Source of the DNA: Imbricaverruca yamaguchii
Taxonomy: Eukaryota; Arthropoda; Thecostraca; Neoverrucidae
Assembly (NCBI GenBank): GCA_034440575.1
Contig: JAOTOL010001321.1
Location: forward strand, 372,001-436,000
DNA: 64,000 nucleotides
Reading direction: 5' to 3'
Part shown: in pieces, positions 45,761 through 59,559 of the stretch
How positions within the stretch are numbered: position 1 is the stretch's first letter
How the letters are laid out: each line of letters begins with the position of its first letter
Translations under genes and position numbers: made by a program
The notes under the pieces: generated by a model
The model's input: the letters and a program-made list of their open reading frames with translations, nothing else
What the model was told of the DNA's origin: nothing
Databases searched by the model: none

Positions 45761-46954
45761 GTCGGTTCGTTTATTAGCTTGTCGGCTTATAAACAAAAAT
45801 ATCAGCATTGGTTGTGATTTTCTACCGATGAGTGGCCACTATATGGTAAAGGTTGACGCAGGGGCGAGCGCGTTGCTATCGTGTTGGTAGTGTTTCTTCG
45901 GTCTGTGACTGGTATTGCCTGGTGTCCAGTGCGCCGTGCTGTTATTTCAAGAAGAATAACGCTGTCCAGTGCCCGTGCTTCGTGCCATGCATGCACCGCA
46001 AACTGCCTGCCATGTGTTTCTTGACGCGCTTTCGTGGTCCGAATGACGTAATGCAATGCGTTGGACTGGAGTATCGTCCATGCTAGTTGTTGTATTCGGG
46101 TCACACTGTTGTCCAGTGCTGATCTTGATGTGGCTTTATTTGTTAATATACTGCAACGATACAATCACCAGTTGTGGCAATTACTAGGGCAGATGGAGCG
46201 GTGGACAACTTTGAGTCGACATGGCAGGGGATCTTGTGCCTGCCTGTAAGTAAGTATAAAATATCACTAAGCACGCATACATAGATAAAAAATGTTTCCA
46301 TGAGTAGCATAATCAACAAAAAGCGGCATTACTCATGCCTGATTGTTGATCGGCAATTATCAGTTCCAGCTGAGAGAAGACTGCGAGAGAACTGCGTGTG
46401 AACCCCTCTAACATGAAAGCTGTTTGTCGGAGAATGTGGGTCACTTTCGTCACTAACTCGACGAGGTGATTCCAAAGCACGTACAATCATTAACTTCAGA
46501 TCAATTTCTAAAGTCCACGAATCGGGACCAAGGTCACACCTAAGATACGCTACGGCTATGGAAGTTCCTGCAACCACCAGGTCAGCTAATGTCGATGACG
46601 AGCATTCATATTTTCGCTTTAAAGCCGCACATGCATTGCAACATTGTATGCAACATGTGCAGAACAACATATAGCAAATTGCTGCTGAATTGCAATTAAC
46701 GGGACATTTTAACTCACAAAGTATTAATTTGTAATTTGTTACCCACGGAACACACAAGGTCGGCTTATCGTGGTTGACAATGAACCTCAATAGATCGGCC
46801 TTATCTGAGGGTCAGCTCATGACAGCATATGTTGAACGGTGTGCCCCAAAAGATTCCTGGAGTTCAGCATCCCGCTAAACAGTCGCATTGAAGTCGTGTG
46901 AGCGAAATCCGTCCACCCCTCCGATTATTCGTACTTTGCTCCAGATTTTACTGA

Positions 46955-47340
46955 TTAGGTTGACCCGATAAAGAGCTGGTATATAGGTGACCTGAAGTCA
47001 AATGCCGGATCTATCATCTGCATTGCATCATTAGTTCTGTCCAAAACATCATTAATGCCAATTTTGAAGCATTTAAACACAATCACAGCGATCCATAACC
47101 ATGTCAAGCCAAGCCATTCACAACAAGCCGAACATGACATGTTATCCCATATGACCTTGAAGATATTGACCTGAGGTCATGAAACTTGCGCACTACTGAG
47201 TTTCCACAATGCCCAGTTACTCGGAAAATTTCGTTACTCTAGCTATAGCAGAAGTTGAGAATTTAGAGCGGCGGAATCCGCCCCCCCCCCCCCCCGCCTC
47301 TCCAGTGCGCGTAATTTTCAAAGGCCCTCCTGGACGCATG
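46955..47340 (-). repeat. Dispersed repeat C, copy 3
   Basis: Its reverse complement is collinear with copies 1 and 2 from AAAATTACGCGCACTG through CTTCAAGGTCATATG and GTTATGGATCGCTGTGATTG to the CCTATATACCAGCTCTTTAT block. It lacks the last 150 bases that copies 1 and 2 share, and contains a pure run of about 15 C. The adjacent stretch 45761-46954 shows no gene. Confidence 0.78.
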
Positions 47341-47949
47341 TTAACTTCGCTCAAAATTATGCAAATTTTTGGGTGGCGATGAAAGGCGACCGTACCTCAG
47401 GTCTCGTCAATGATCATGAACATTTGGAAATCGCACATTGTTGGATTTGATACTTGCTATTACTCCAGTAAGTTCGCAAAAAAATTGTTTGTTACACATA
47501 TATATTCGACAGTTACACATTTTTAGGGAGATTAACCTATTTGAACTAACCTAAATCAGTGACACAGAGTGGCCTATTGATAGGTGGAAGAAAGTGTGCG
47601 CTGAATTTTGGCACATTACGCGTGCATGCTTGATCTCCACTATCACTACACTTTTGCAAGATTAATTATGTTAAGGAGACGCCTCAGCGCAGGGTCGTGG
47701 AGCATGATCCACTCAGAAAGTGGCAAACATACCGCATAGTGACTCCATTGGCAGTCAGTGGAGTAATCAACTGGTTGCTTCCAATTTAGACGAATTGCAG
47801 ACATGTGGGAGATAAATACAACCTATGTTGGCACTTCGGTGCACTTTATCTAAATTTGGCATAAGTTTCGAGAGAAGATCTAGAGTTCGGAGAATATTGG
47901 CATAATTTCCCCATAGGCGCGTGAACATCAATCTGCTTTATCCAGTATT

Positions 47950-48285
47950 TTTTTTACAAATAAATTTAATCCGAATTGTTGCTGGGGTGGCTTGAGGAGC
48001 CAGGGTTCTATTGCTAAGCAGAGCTTGTTGCGTGAACCCTGGCCCCACCACCCGATCCATGAACTCCAGTTCAAAGGCAGAATTTAGACCGAAAGTTTAA
48101 CGTGCCGCCAATGCACCGACACGGCCGCCCGGTAGCTCGTCCCCGGCCTTATCGGGCCAGCTGCCAACTGACACTCCTGGCCGGGAGCTAAATGGGAACG
48201 CGCGAAGCGACTCGAACCCTGTGTTGCCAGTACAGGGGAGACCAGTGAAGGCCAGCGCTCTAACCAACTGAGCTACCGGGGCGGC
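47950..48285 (-). mobile_element. SINE family A, copy 3
   Basis: On the minus strand it starts GCCGCCCCGGTAGCTCAGTT, has the B box GGTTCGAGTC, and carries the full body with GAACCCTGGCTCCTCAAGCC and a T/A-rich tail. Its head is the best-preserved of the family here. The frame VAQLVRALAFTGLPCTGNTG across it is the usual spurious SINE/tRNA translation. Confidence 0.92.
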
Positions 48286-50598
48286 TTTTCGATTGCACCC
48301 TTTCTGAAATTGCACTCCCCTGGCGAAGATTTTGCACGTATCGCCCTGCTGAATGCATCGGCATATTCAATGTCCCGATATTTAGTGCGAGTCGTTGCAC
48401 ATACAAGGCAGCATTGTTTCACTGTTACTCTCTGTTTTGTCAGAAAGGTGTTGGTCTTACAACTGGCGTTTTGTCAGAAAGCATTTCACTACCTCCGTCT
48501 GTTCCTACAACGTAGTGAAGTTAAAGAGCTTGTATTCTTCAGCATATTGCACATGGTAAAAAATTGTGCATATATACTGCCAATGCTCATAATGGGCGAA
48601 TTCCCACGCACCCCGGATGGGGACGGGGCATGGAAATCAGCCACACTCTTCTTCTACTTTCGAGGATATCTCATAAACCTGCATAAATATTACAACGATA
48701 TCTTGCAACTTTGGTGCCAATTGATACGCGCATCGCATGTACTCAGAATGTTTGCAATCCGCTGGTAAATACCGGAAATGCGGGGCACCAAGTGGACCAA
48801 CCAGCCGTCGACCAGCCGCCGGCAGGCAGCCACAGAGGCTTCGTCATTGCAGCGGCGCGGCAGTGCGCCCCGCTGGCCGATCGGTCGACCTCATTTGACC
48901 CTGAATGCACTGATCAAGCGTCGTGCAGTGTATGTCGCATAGATTCAGTACAGCCGTAATCTTCCCTCAAACTTTTGCGTTTCTAGTTTTGGAAGTTTTG
49001 GAAATCTAGCTCAGCGGCCGAATACGTCACTCCTCTCAGGATTTATTGATTGGGTGGCCTGGGTGGATGAAGCTTTTGGGCATTTTTTTTTACTTGAGGA
49101 ATAGGGTTGAAGTTCGTTTCCAAGAAAAAATGTATTCCTTTTCAGAAAAAATGCTATTTATCTCCGGTTGGGCGTGGGCGACGGTTATATATTTTCGTGT
49201 TCTGAAAATTACAATTTTTCAGCCTAGGGGCTAGGACATTGAATGCATTTACAAGTCCATTCACAAGCCATATTTATTCACGCACAGGTATGCACTTGTG
49301 CACTCATACAGTGTGCCGGAAAATTATTGGGCATGCATTGTGCCCCCATCGCACGTCATGATGTGTGATTGTTCTGCCCACCACTTCCTAAAATTGCCAA
49401 TGCCATTGCAGTATACGCGACTTGCATACTCCACGATTTTGCGAAAATTGTGTGCTTCGTGCTTCGCCACGGCATATATGGGGTGTGGGTGGCATTTCAT
49501 TAGTTCCGCTTCGGGGCGCAAGTATGCCTAATCATTTCTTTATACGAATATTTTGTTTCACAAATGGAAGAAAAAGGCACATGCACATGAAGGTTTCATT
49601 AGTTTGCAACGGACGATCACACACACTATCTACACAATTATACTGATCATGTTCGATATTATCCAGGTAGTATGCTGGCTACCCGGTACTCTTTCAATCT
49701 TGCTGGCATATCATTCTCTGTTTTGCTCCTGCATCATCTTGGAATGTTCCTGCCTCTGTATTATGATCACCTGAAGGGACAAATGTGCACCCTCCTCAAT
49801 GGCGTTGCCAGATCGGGCATGCTAACGCACACCAGTGTGGCTAGACGGGAGTATCGGAAGTGAATCCAAATATGCTGAATTTTAATCGTCATTATCACTA
49901 TTGGACGATGACATGACTAGTTGTGATTACTGATTATACTTCGCTCTTCAATCAGAATCAGACCATGTGTATTTTGTGTGGAGTGCACAGCTATTTTGAA
50001 CACCAAACACCAAATACCAAAACCAGGCAGGTTTTCAGCACTGCGATACTCTGTAGCATGCATTGCCTGAGCTTACTCTATGGTTGTTAGGCTGCAAACT
50101 CTGAGCACTGAAACAAATAGTTAGCGTTTACCTTGACCTGACCTCACAGCCTGACCTGAAGTAACCCCCCCCCATGATAAAAATGTTGCTTTTCGTTGGT
50201 CAAATACCTGCACATCAAGATGTGAAATATTGTGGTACTTTCCATAGCATGGTTTTGATAACGTTCATGAAAGTATCATAAAACAAATTACTTCTTGATG
50301 GAGGCGAACTGATTTCACCTCGCCTCTTTCGATGGCCCTGGTTCCACAGGCACACATTCTAGCATCAAGAAATGTATTATTCAAATCATGAGAAGGTATG
50401 CCAAATTCGAGTCAAATTGTGCTGCGCACTTGATCCCGAAGAAACGAGGTGGAATTTCCTCCCATGCAGTTATAGGCTTAAGAGCAAGCATAACGACGAC
50501 GGCTTGACACATGGTGACAACAGCGCTAACAGTCATCTCGCAGACACGGTCGCGTGTCTCTCCAGCATTGTTATTGTATCGCACCTGGACTTCACTGC
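48286..50598. other. No gene recognised
   Basis: A 152-codon open frame at 48310-48768 (+) starts just outside the SINE. It has no recognised domain, no homologue I know and ordinary AT-rich composition, so I do not call it. Confidence 0.5.
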
Positions 50599-50925
50599 CA
50601 CAAAGTCCCGTCGGTACAGCTACATCCAACCGTCTCAACTTGAACCCGCCGGCATGGCAGCGACCTCTCCACAGTTCGTGCCACAAAGCCACCCGTCCCC
50701 CCGGTACAGCTACAGGCAGTTCGACTCCAGTCAACAGAGCCGCGAACTGTCCACAATTCGCGTCGCCAAGTCCCCCTTGGTACAGCTACAGTCAGCCGTC
50801 TCATCACCCGCCGACAGAGCCGTGACCTCTCCACAGCTCGTCCCACAAAGTCCACCTCGGCACAGCTACAGGCAGCCTCAACTCGGGTCGGCACAGCCTC
50901 GATCTCTCCACAGTTTGCGCCACAA
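50599..50925 (+). repeat. Tandem repeat of about 82 bp, 4 copies
   Basis: Units share CACAAAGTCC, CGGTACAGCTACAG, CAACCGTCTCAACT-like and GACCTCTCCACAGTTCGTGC blocks, with clear divergence between copies. Confidence 0.85.
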
Positions 50926-51245
50926 AGACATATCGTCCGGACCGCTGTCAGTCTGAACTTCGTCCGGCTGGAGCACAAGCCGCACATTGCGTCAACTCCT
51001 CTGGCAGCATGACCGGCCCCTGGGCCACTGAACCCACCATTCCGACCTCCAGCATAAACATTGCACCACTTATGCGATGGATAATCCCTTCACAAAGCAC
51101 AACGGCATCGCCGTGATAAGCCGTAAAGGTCCGCGATAAGACAAACAAGCCGTTGGTGTGGCAAAATGACCCTTGATAAGATCATCTTGCCGGGAGCCTA
51201 ACACGAACTTCGGGTCACTAAAATGTAAATTGGCCCTCCGTCAGG

Positions 51246-51664
51246 ACTGAGAAGCCCCTGACATGGCACTATCGGGAGGCTACCACGATGAGACTGAGAA
51301 GCCCCTCACACAGCACCACCGGGAGGCCACCACGGTTCAAACTGAGAATCACATGACACCACCAGAAGCTTTCCATGGCTGAGACTGAGAAGCACGCCAT
51401 ATGGTACTAGCGGGAGGCTACCACGATGAAACTGAGAAGCCTCTTACATGGCACCACCGGAAGGCTACCACGGATGAGACTAAGACTCTCAAGGCACCAC
51501 CAGAAGTTGTCCATGGCTGAGACTGAGAAGCACGTCACATGGTGCCAGCGGGAGGTTGCCACGGCTGAGACTGAGAAGCCCCTCGCATGGCATCAACGGT
51601 AGCTACCAGGGCTGAGACTGAGAAACTCCTCGCATGGCACCACCGGAAGGTTACCATGGCTGAC
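51246..51664 (+). repeat. Tandem repeat of about 46 bp, 9 copies
   Basis: Units start GAGACTGAGAAGCCCCTCAC, pass ATGGCACCACCGGGAGGCTA and end CCACGGCT. Shorter units with CCAGAAG..TCCATGGCT recur at regular intervals, suggesting a higher-order block of three units. Confidence 0.9.
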
Positions 51665-53089
51665 AAGTATACATAAGAAAAATATGTCGCATAACTGTCT
51701 TCTTGATGCATGGAGCGAAGGTATATGACGTCTTCCACGAACACAACCGAAACTTTGGGACCTCGATGAGTACTTTTTAATGGGCAGAGGATGATCATGC
51801 TTAATTAGGCCACTCCAGTAAAGGTAATTTGACATCATTTTAGTGTTTCGTCCTGCGTGTTGAGGGAATGTCTGCTGAGAGGTGGAGGATATTTGCAAAC
51901 TGAAATTGCCCTGCTCAAGTCTGGATTGGAACGATTATTTAGAACCAAGATGGATAATGCAGAATTGCAGAGGCTCGTGCCACAGCCGCAAGAACACAAA
52001 CCGGCATCCACGCATGTAGGGCCAGAAGGGTCTAGAAGGGTCCCTGTCGGCTACCGCGGTCCTGCATGTCCATGAGGAGCTCGTCCGGCTACAGGAAAGG
52101 TCATGCTCATCCAAGATGACCCAGATGCCCTTGTGGAACACACCGGTCCCAGAAGAACCATTGTAGGTTCATGATGGTCCATAGAATAGGCTCCCGAATG
52201 ATCATGTGCATCCTTCGAATGGCTACTAGGACCGTCTTAGGTTAGTGGGCCATTCATTGCTTGAAGGGGGTCATTCTCACTGCGAAGGCTGGGCCCTCGG
52301 CAGTGACGCACCTAAGATTTGCATCAAGGACGGGGGGAGGTGGGGGAGGAAAGGGATTTGAAGGGTCTGCCATATTTTTTTAAGTGGCCGGATTTCGATC
52401 ATTTTTTTTCGAAATAACCCATTCAAAACATAGACAATCGGTGACAATTTTTTCTTCTGTGGATGAATCTCAGCCTACCACTGTCATCTCTCAGTTACCG
52501 GATTTCAAACCCCCTCCCCCGCTGTTCAAATGTTTATTTGCCATTCCTTTCTAAGTCAGCTCACACCGCTGAATTTAAAACTGCACAAATTACTGGAAAA
52601 TGTTACCTTTCCTCTTTAGCACATTTCGTCTATGGCGACCATTACCACCATATCAATAGTAACGTACGTGCACACCCGTGTTGCACGCTCAGCGCATTCG
52701 CCATACTTCCTGCGATTCTGCGGTTTCGGCTATGCCCCGTGGCTCTACGTTTTGTTCATTGCTGTCATAGGATAGTCTTGCGTCATATTGAAAGTCATGG
52801 GATGTGTCGTTTGCGCGTTTCCTGGGAAGATTCCATGAATTCAATTCGAAGATTATTTCTTTTCTTTTCACATTTTTGAAGGAAAAAAATATCGATGTAC
52901 TGACAAGCATGTACCTCATTTTGCATTAGCATGCTTCCAGATTGGCTGACAAACCGAGGAGCTGGTTCGGTGTTCTTTTTGGTTCAGTAACGGTTTTTTT
53001 GCGTCAACCCGTATGCTCTAGGGTCCAAGTCCATGTTTGTAAGACTTCGGCATGTTTATTTTTTAATCATCCTGGTGCTTTTCACTGAT
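51665..53089. other. No gene recognised
   Basis: Short open frames only. 52020-52240 has weak periodicity around GGTCC and TGATGGTCC motifs. Confidence 0.5.
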
Positions 53090-54330
53090 TTACTGGTTTG
53101 GTTTTGCTAGCTCATGGTGTTTTGAGAACGGGTGGGTTTTCGAAGGCATCGGTGTGTTTACTTAGTGCCAGGGCTTGGTTAGGGCCAAGGCTTAGTGCCG
53201 GTGTGTTCGGACTATATCGGTTTTTGTGGACCCAGCCTGTTTTGATACCCTTGTACTGTCCTTGTGGCCTTGGTGGCATGCAGTGTTTCTTTTTTAATCC
53301 GGCGCAAGGAATGGCCTATTGAATAAACATGCCCATGGTCCAGCATGTATTCTGATTCCATGCCACTATTTGCGAGACTCCATGCGCTTTGGAGTACCCG
53401 ACCCACTTCGGCCCTTCCGATTCACTTTTAGGGCTCCAATGAGTTTATTTCAGACATCCGATGCAATTTTTGGCCCAAGTGTGATTTGGAGGTGTTCCGG
53501 CACGATTTATCGGTGTCCCCAGCGAGACCCATCGGGCACATGGTTCCAGGGAACCGACGCGAATGTTCTGAGCTCACACGATTATTTTTCGTGATTTCTT
53601 CTGAATTGTTCGTCGAGCAGGTTGATTTTCAGAGTCCCGACGTGGTTTTTCAGGCCCTGGCGTCAGTCGTGTGTAATTTGCTCGCGATTTTTTTAAGCCC
53701 TGGCACGTTCTTTCTGGGGGCCCAATTCCCAATATCCAAACGTCTTGGGCGACATATGGGTCTCCAGAGCTATTTTCGGTGGGAATTTATCATGAGGGAG
53801 TCCGGCTTATTTCTAGGGTCCCTAGCTCGAATTTTATCCTGACCCGATGCGACTTTTCTGCAACACTAGGTTCAGTTTGGGCCTCCAACTGGAATGTTTG
53901 GTCTCCGACGTTATTTTTGGTCTCCGGTGGGATGATTTGGGGCTCGGTGAATTTTTTGTTTGGTTCTTTGTGTAGGCGCTTTTAGGCACCGTTTTATTTA
54001 TTTAGAGCCCCGAATCGAATTTTTTAGGTTTCCGGCAGAATTGTTTGGCGTCACAGCACGATTTCCATGGGCCCCGATGGGATTGTCGGGTTTAGGAGGG
54101 ATTTTTCTGGGCCGCTCCGTATATATTTCGAGCCCTCGGAATAATTTTTCGGGGCCAGATGGAAATGATTGGGCCCGGCACGGGCTCTTTGGGCTCCACT
54201 GTTCTTGTTTGGGACCCGATGCGAATTGTTGGGACACCGATTGCAATTGCCCTAGCGTGATTCTTGGAAAGCCCGTCGCGTGTTTTTTTTGGCCCCGACG
54301 GGAAACTTGTATGCGCCAGCGTTATTTTTG
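53090..54330 (+). repeat. Strongly degenerate repeat of about 30 bp over 1.2 kb
   Basis: Recurring GGGCCCCGATGCGATTTTTT-like units (for example near 53460, 53640, 53850, 54060, 54150, 54200, 54290) with heavy divergence. It looks like an old minisatellite. The interval 54331-56804 holds nothing I recognise. Confidence 0.6.
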
Positions 54331-56804
54331 GGGATGGGGAGAGAGATGCGATTCTTGGTATTTCACCACCTCTCATGGTGATGGGCCTGATATGGCGTAT
54401 TTGCCCCTTTGTCCCTTAGGTACTCCACTGGCCCTCGGATACCTGTATGGGGTCACGAGGTGGCGTACCAGTGTCTCGAAGAGTTGTGTGATTGTTCTGA
54501 GGTCTGAAAAGGTTCGTGATGCCTAACGCATCATCTGTAGTCTACGAAGGCCCTCCTAATGTGCACAGTGGCCCTTTGACAGCTTGAAGAGACTATTCGA
54601 TGGATTGTAGGGATTCCTCTTACCCCTACTGGTGTCATCCAGTCCTGTTTCCAGACAGGGAGCGCGACTGACCACCACACGTGGTAGCACTTCATCTGTA
54701 ATAGCACGGGGATCATGCCGACCGAAAATGACCCCTAACGGAGGAAATGGGGCTCCAGCGGCGAGTGAGCCTTCGATAGAAGGGCCCCACAGCCAAAGTG
54801 GATCCGACAGTCATGCCCCAAAGAGTCGAATGCAGCATCAGAAGCGGAACTGAACCAACATCAGAAGGGGGCTCCAACACCTGAATGGTCCCGAGATTCC
54901 CGAAGTCATTCTCAGCAATTTAAATGGACCGTCAAAAGATTAAGCACTTCTCCAGGAACGAAAATCTTGTGAGAAGTTGGCGAACTTTAGTCATACGTTT
55001 TTGTCAACAGATGTCGCTAGTGTTTAATATGCTGCGAACTAGAATGGCGCCTGCAAAAGCTGTCGAGCTGATATCATCTCAGTCTTGAACATCGTATTGG
55101 ATGGAAATTGTGTTCAATTATGCTCGGATGGATCTATCATGCCATTAATTGATTCCATATGCTTCCGTTCGAAATGAGTGATTGTTTCCAAATATATGGC
55201 AGTAGCTGCTGTGATAGTGTTTGATTATTTGGAACTGCATTGCACATAAAAGAACAGCTAGCAAGTCCAACTCGCAACGCTTGAAACTTGAAAGGAGTGA
55301 CAAGGTACGACCCGGAGGGTGTCCATTTACACATTTCTGATGGATATTGTAATTATAAAGCGCAAGAGCCTGCTAAAAGGAAGGGAGGAACATCATTATC
55401 TATCTGCACACTATCGCCTGATTGCCTTCGCAACCAAGAGTTTGTTGGGACAGAATGTGAAAATATTTTTAGACAGTATTCGTCTATGAGCACGGGGGTG
55501 CCCAACTAGGTGGAGATCTCAGACGTGCTCCCACTTCTAGCGTCGTGAAGTAGAACATTACGCTTATCGACGTCGTCGCATGGTAAACATGGCCATGTCC
55601 CCTCATCCAGGCCCGTGGCGCCGTCTATGTCTTGTGTATTGCTTGGGAAGAGGTGGCCTAAGAATCCCACTATGCAATGTACTTTCGCTGCGAAACCATA
55701 TTAATATGCAACGATGTATGGGCCATCGTTAGTTCGAACCCTGAGATATTGACTGTGAAATGAAGCCAATATGGGCTTCGTGTAATTACATTTTGGAAAT
55801 AAATATAGATAATATATAAACTATCCAATCAAAACTGCTCGACTAAATTGAGGTGCTTGCTTTCTTGTTTCAATATCTTGCACCCGGTTAGCTGCTCATA
55901 GTACGGCTCCCAGCCGAAACCGCGTGTCGTCTACATGACGCCCGGAGCGACGAGAGTCACGTGACCCGCTGCCAACGGCGGCTCTCTTCCGGAGCGCCCC
56001 CACGTGACCAGCCTAGCAGCAGGGATGGCTGCACGTGAAGCGGCACAGCTTGAGGTAAACATCGACTCTTGCTTCTGTTGGTACGTGTTGCTGACCCAGC
56101 AACGTCGTGAGTGTTTTGTCGCATAGGACACACTGGAAACGGGTAATGCTGGCCCCGGATATTTACAGAAACAATTGGCATTCTAACCACTTAGTTCTAA
56201 CCACGCCCATTTGTTCACGATGTGTTGACCCTGGAGGGAGACGTCTGGTATTGCGGAGGTCATGTCATTTCGTGCGACTAGGACAGCCGAGTGAGTCTCC
56301 TCTCGTATACATCGGACAAGATTGTCATCAGCGTCCTAAACCGACCCGGGAGATACGACCAGACTGAGTCACTGTTGAGACCTGTACATGTGTGTGTTAC
56401 ACCGCTTGAAGTCCCACTTTCTCCTATAGTTAAACCCATGTTTTCATTTGCACTTGAGCAACTTCGACTGAGTCGTTGCCGTGAAGTAAGTTCAGCCGTT
56501 GTACCGCGGATTGTGGCTGTGTTATTGCGTGTCGCAGCGACTGCTAGTGCGAGAGAGGACGAAGTATAAGCTAGCCCACTCCAGTTTTATAGATATAGAC
56601 AGAATTTCATCGGAGCGGCCCGAATCCAGCCGACACCAGTGCCGCGCTTTGGAATCTTTCACATTACTTCACTGTAGTTTCTCAAGATATAACTGTCTTA
56701 CTCAGAGAAAGAGACCTGGTGTTTTAATGTGACTTCCTAGTTTTCTGTATCATTACTTCCTCCAAAGTGCGCACAATCTCTGTCGAAGGGTTTAGTAGCT
56801 GCGC

Positions 56805-56910
56805 TTCACGTGCCCGCATAGGTGGTCGTGTGTGTGGCGACACTTGACGTTCCAACACAGGCAGTCGTGTTTGTGGCTGCACTTCACCTGCCCGCGCAAG
56901 CAATCGTGTT
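56805..56910 (+). repeat. Short tandem repeat of about 45 bp, 2-3 copies
   Basis: Units contain GGCTGCACTTCACCTGCCCG and CAGTCGTGTTTGTG with differences. The interval 56911-59559 shows no recognised gene; a roughly 50-bp duplication (GCCATCCGAGTCCCT) lies at 57845-57915. Confidence 0.6.
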
Positions 56911-59559
56911 CATTCGGAAGTCGTTCACATGTCTATGTTGTCATGACACGTGACCCGCGTGCGTCGAGGCCGGGGAATTACATGACCAATAGGAGTTGGC
57001 TGTTCGGCGCCGCGCCGAAGGGTTGTGTGCACACTTGCCAGGAAGGCTATGAGACAGAAAGACACATCGTGGCACCTATTTATATGTATATAGGTATATA
57101 GGTAGCTGGACGGTCCAAACGGTGGTGTAATTCTGAGATATCTACTTGTATCACATTCGGACGATGATCCACATTTCGATGAGGCGGCAGTCAATGTTGG
57201 CCGAAGCGCATTATTTCCCAATGCGTGCATGCTACAATTGAGGGAACATGTTCTGAAACTGGGATTCTTAGCATAACATGGGGTGTGATCCAAGCTTGGA
57301 TGTACTGTGCCAAATTGTCGATGAGAGCTTTACGTATTTCTCAACTTCTTGCACTTCTGTGAAAATTTGGCAGTCAGGTGCACCTCCGCACGTGCTGCCT
57401 AAAGAGTGTCGATAGCGAGTCCCCGAGTGTTGTGTCCTGGAATGGTGTTCAATCCCGTACGCTCAGCATGGGCGCCATGTGTACTGCTTCTAACAGTGAC
57501 TACTTCTGGTGGATTGCCGATTCATCTTAGTTTGATCTAATCAAGCGCTGAGTGCATCATACCGGCTTTAAATGTGGCATTGCTGATCGTATGTAAGATA
57601 CGAAATGGCATGGTACATACCATGGAAATGGTACGGAAATGTATTTTCGGATCCATCCTCTCGAGTACGGTTCTTCAGTTTCCATTGCAGTTGTGCACCA
57701 ACACGCAGAACAAATCACCATCACGAACATGCACGATAACAACGAGTAACATTGTATACTTGAGGTCAACGGTGTTTCGAAAGCCGGAAGGTGGGGCTCG
57801 AACATACGCAGCATGACCGAAAGCTTCCCCCTAAAGACATTGTAGCCATCCGAGTCCCTCGTATATGGAGGAAGATTGCTGAGGAAATAGCCATCCGAGT
57901 CCCTATATGAGGAAGATGTTCGGCGACCTTGCGGTATGAAGGAGAGGCGAGCACATCTTGTTAGGCATCATGGTCCACTGGAGCTCACCGTTAGTCGTGG
58001 CCCTGGTGCTCCGTTGCGACATAACTGAACCACAGGTCAGTGGACTGCGATTGAGCTCTGGACCACTGAACTCATTCATAATTTTAAAAACTGAGTGCGC
58101 ATCTGCCTCGAGTATGAAATTCTCTATTTTAAGCCATCCTGGCTCGTTCAACGTTGGCGACAAATTATTCTGGTAGTGCAAGCCGGCGACAACCAATACG
58201 CCGAGGTTGATGCATTTTTGAACGCTCCATTTCTGAGTGCTTCCACAGCTTTCCAGACAGACACGCAGTATCTTATGTCAGGAAACACAAGTTCCTCAAT
58301 TAGCCGACTCATCTCGTAATATGATAAAACTTATGACGCAGTCTAGCGAAACCAATAAGCAGCGGATACCCTGGGTTCTTCTACGAAATTTGAACCCAAA
58401 ATCTTGCAATTATGAGTTGAACACTGTACATACTGAGCTGAGCTATAGGTTACACAGGTGCAAAACAGCAGATGCGTGCACAGCCCATGGCAAGTGTGAG
58501 TGTGTTTTCACACCAGGTAATTTCACATACTTCGTGGGTACTATTTCCAATTCGCCCAGACGAACAGAGCACTCCACCGGCATATGCTGTCTATAAGATT
58601 GAAGAACAACCAACAACCTGAATCGACGTACACAAGAGTTGAGCCCGTCAAGTCTCAGTTCACCTTATGCATAAAAGTAAGCGTTTAATGTACGCTTTAC
58701 ACTTAAACCCATCACATGGCAACACAACAGTCGACTGCTTGGGCTGAGTGCCGGCAGGTAGCTCTGGTGTCACCGGAGGAAGCTGATAGATGGAGATCGA
58801 GGAGAAGATTGCACAACTATTCGGGAGTAATGGATGCCTGCGTAGAGAAGACTTGCGACAAAGAGCGAGACAAACAGACCGGGCGCGCGGACACCAAAAC
58901 AACTCAGAAGAACCGGCAGTGACGCCAGGAGGTCCCGACGGCTACTTAACCCTCCTATATATCGCTGACATCCCGACAGAGAAAATCAATTCCACGGTGA
59001 GGAACTTCGATCTCAAATTGCGCGCATGCTGGAAAACAAATGTCGCCTTAAGGAGTGCCCTTGTCGCATCAGCCATCTCAGAACACTATGAGGCCTGACA
59101 CGCAGTGCGTGCCTACATGTCGGGACTGAACGGATGATGTTTCGCACTTGGAGTGGAGTATCAACTGAAGTGCAAGGTGTGCTGTAGCAAAGGCGGCAGT
59201 GTGGCGTATGGTGGTGGTCGATGCATCCGATTACGAATACGTTTTACGAATACGTTTTAGATGCCAGGAACCTCACCGACGAAACCTCAATAGGTGATCA
59301 CTTCATGGATAAGCATTTTAAGTGTAATATTAGGTCCCATTCGACGCCCTTTTCTGTTGAGATACCCGATGAAAATAAAGGTCATCCTCCCCGCCGCAAG
59401 GTCGCTCCCTGTGAACAATTATGAATCACTGCATGTCCGGGATATTTAGCCAATGATATCAGACGTGCCTCATGCTGGCGTCTCCTACAACGTTTGTCTG
59501 TTCGCATGCTAGTATTTATTACCTATTTACACCCGTTCCTGTAGTCTTATCAGCCGCGT

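Noticed and set aside
48097..48315. Minus-strand frame with VAQLVRALAFTG
   Set aside because: A well-known false protein from reading through a tRNA-like SINE head.
48310..48768. 152-codon + strand frame
   Set aside because: Adjacent to a SINE, no recognised domain, hydrophobic only by base composition; could not be supported.
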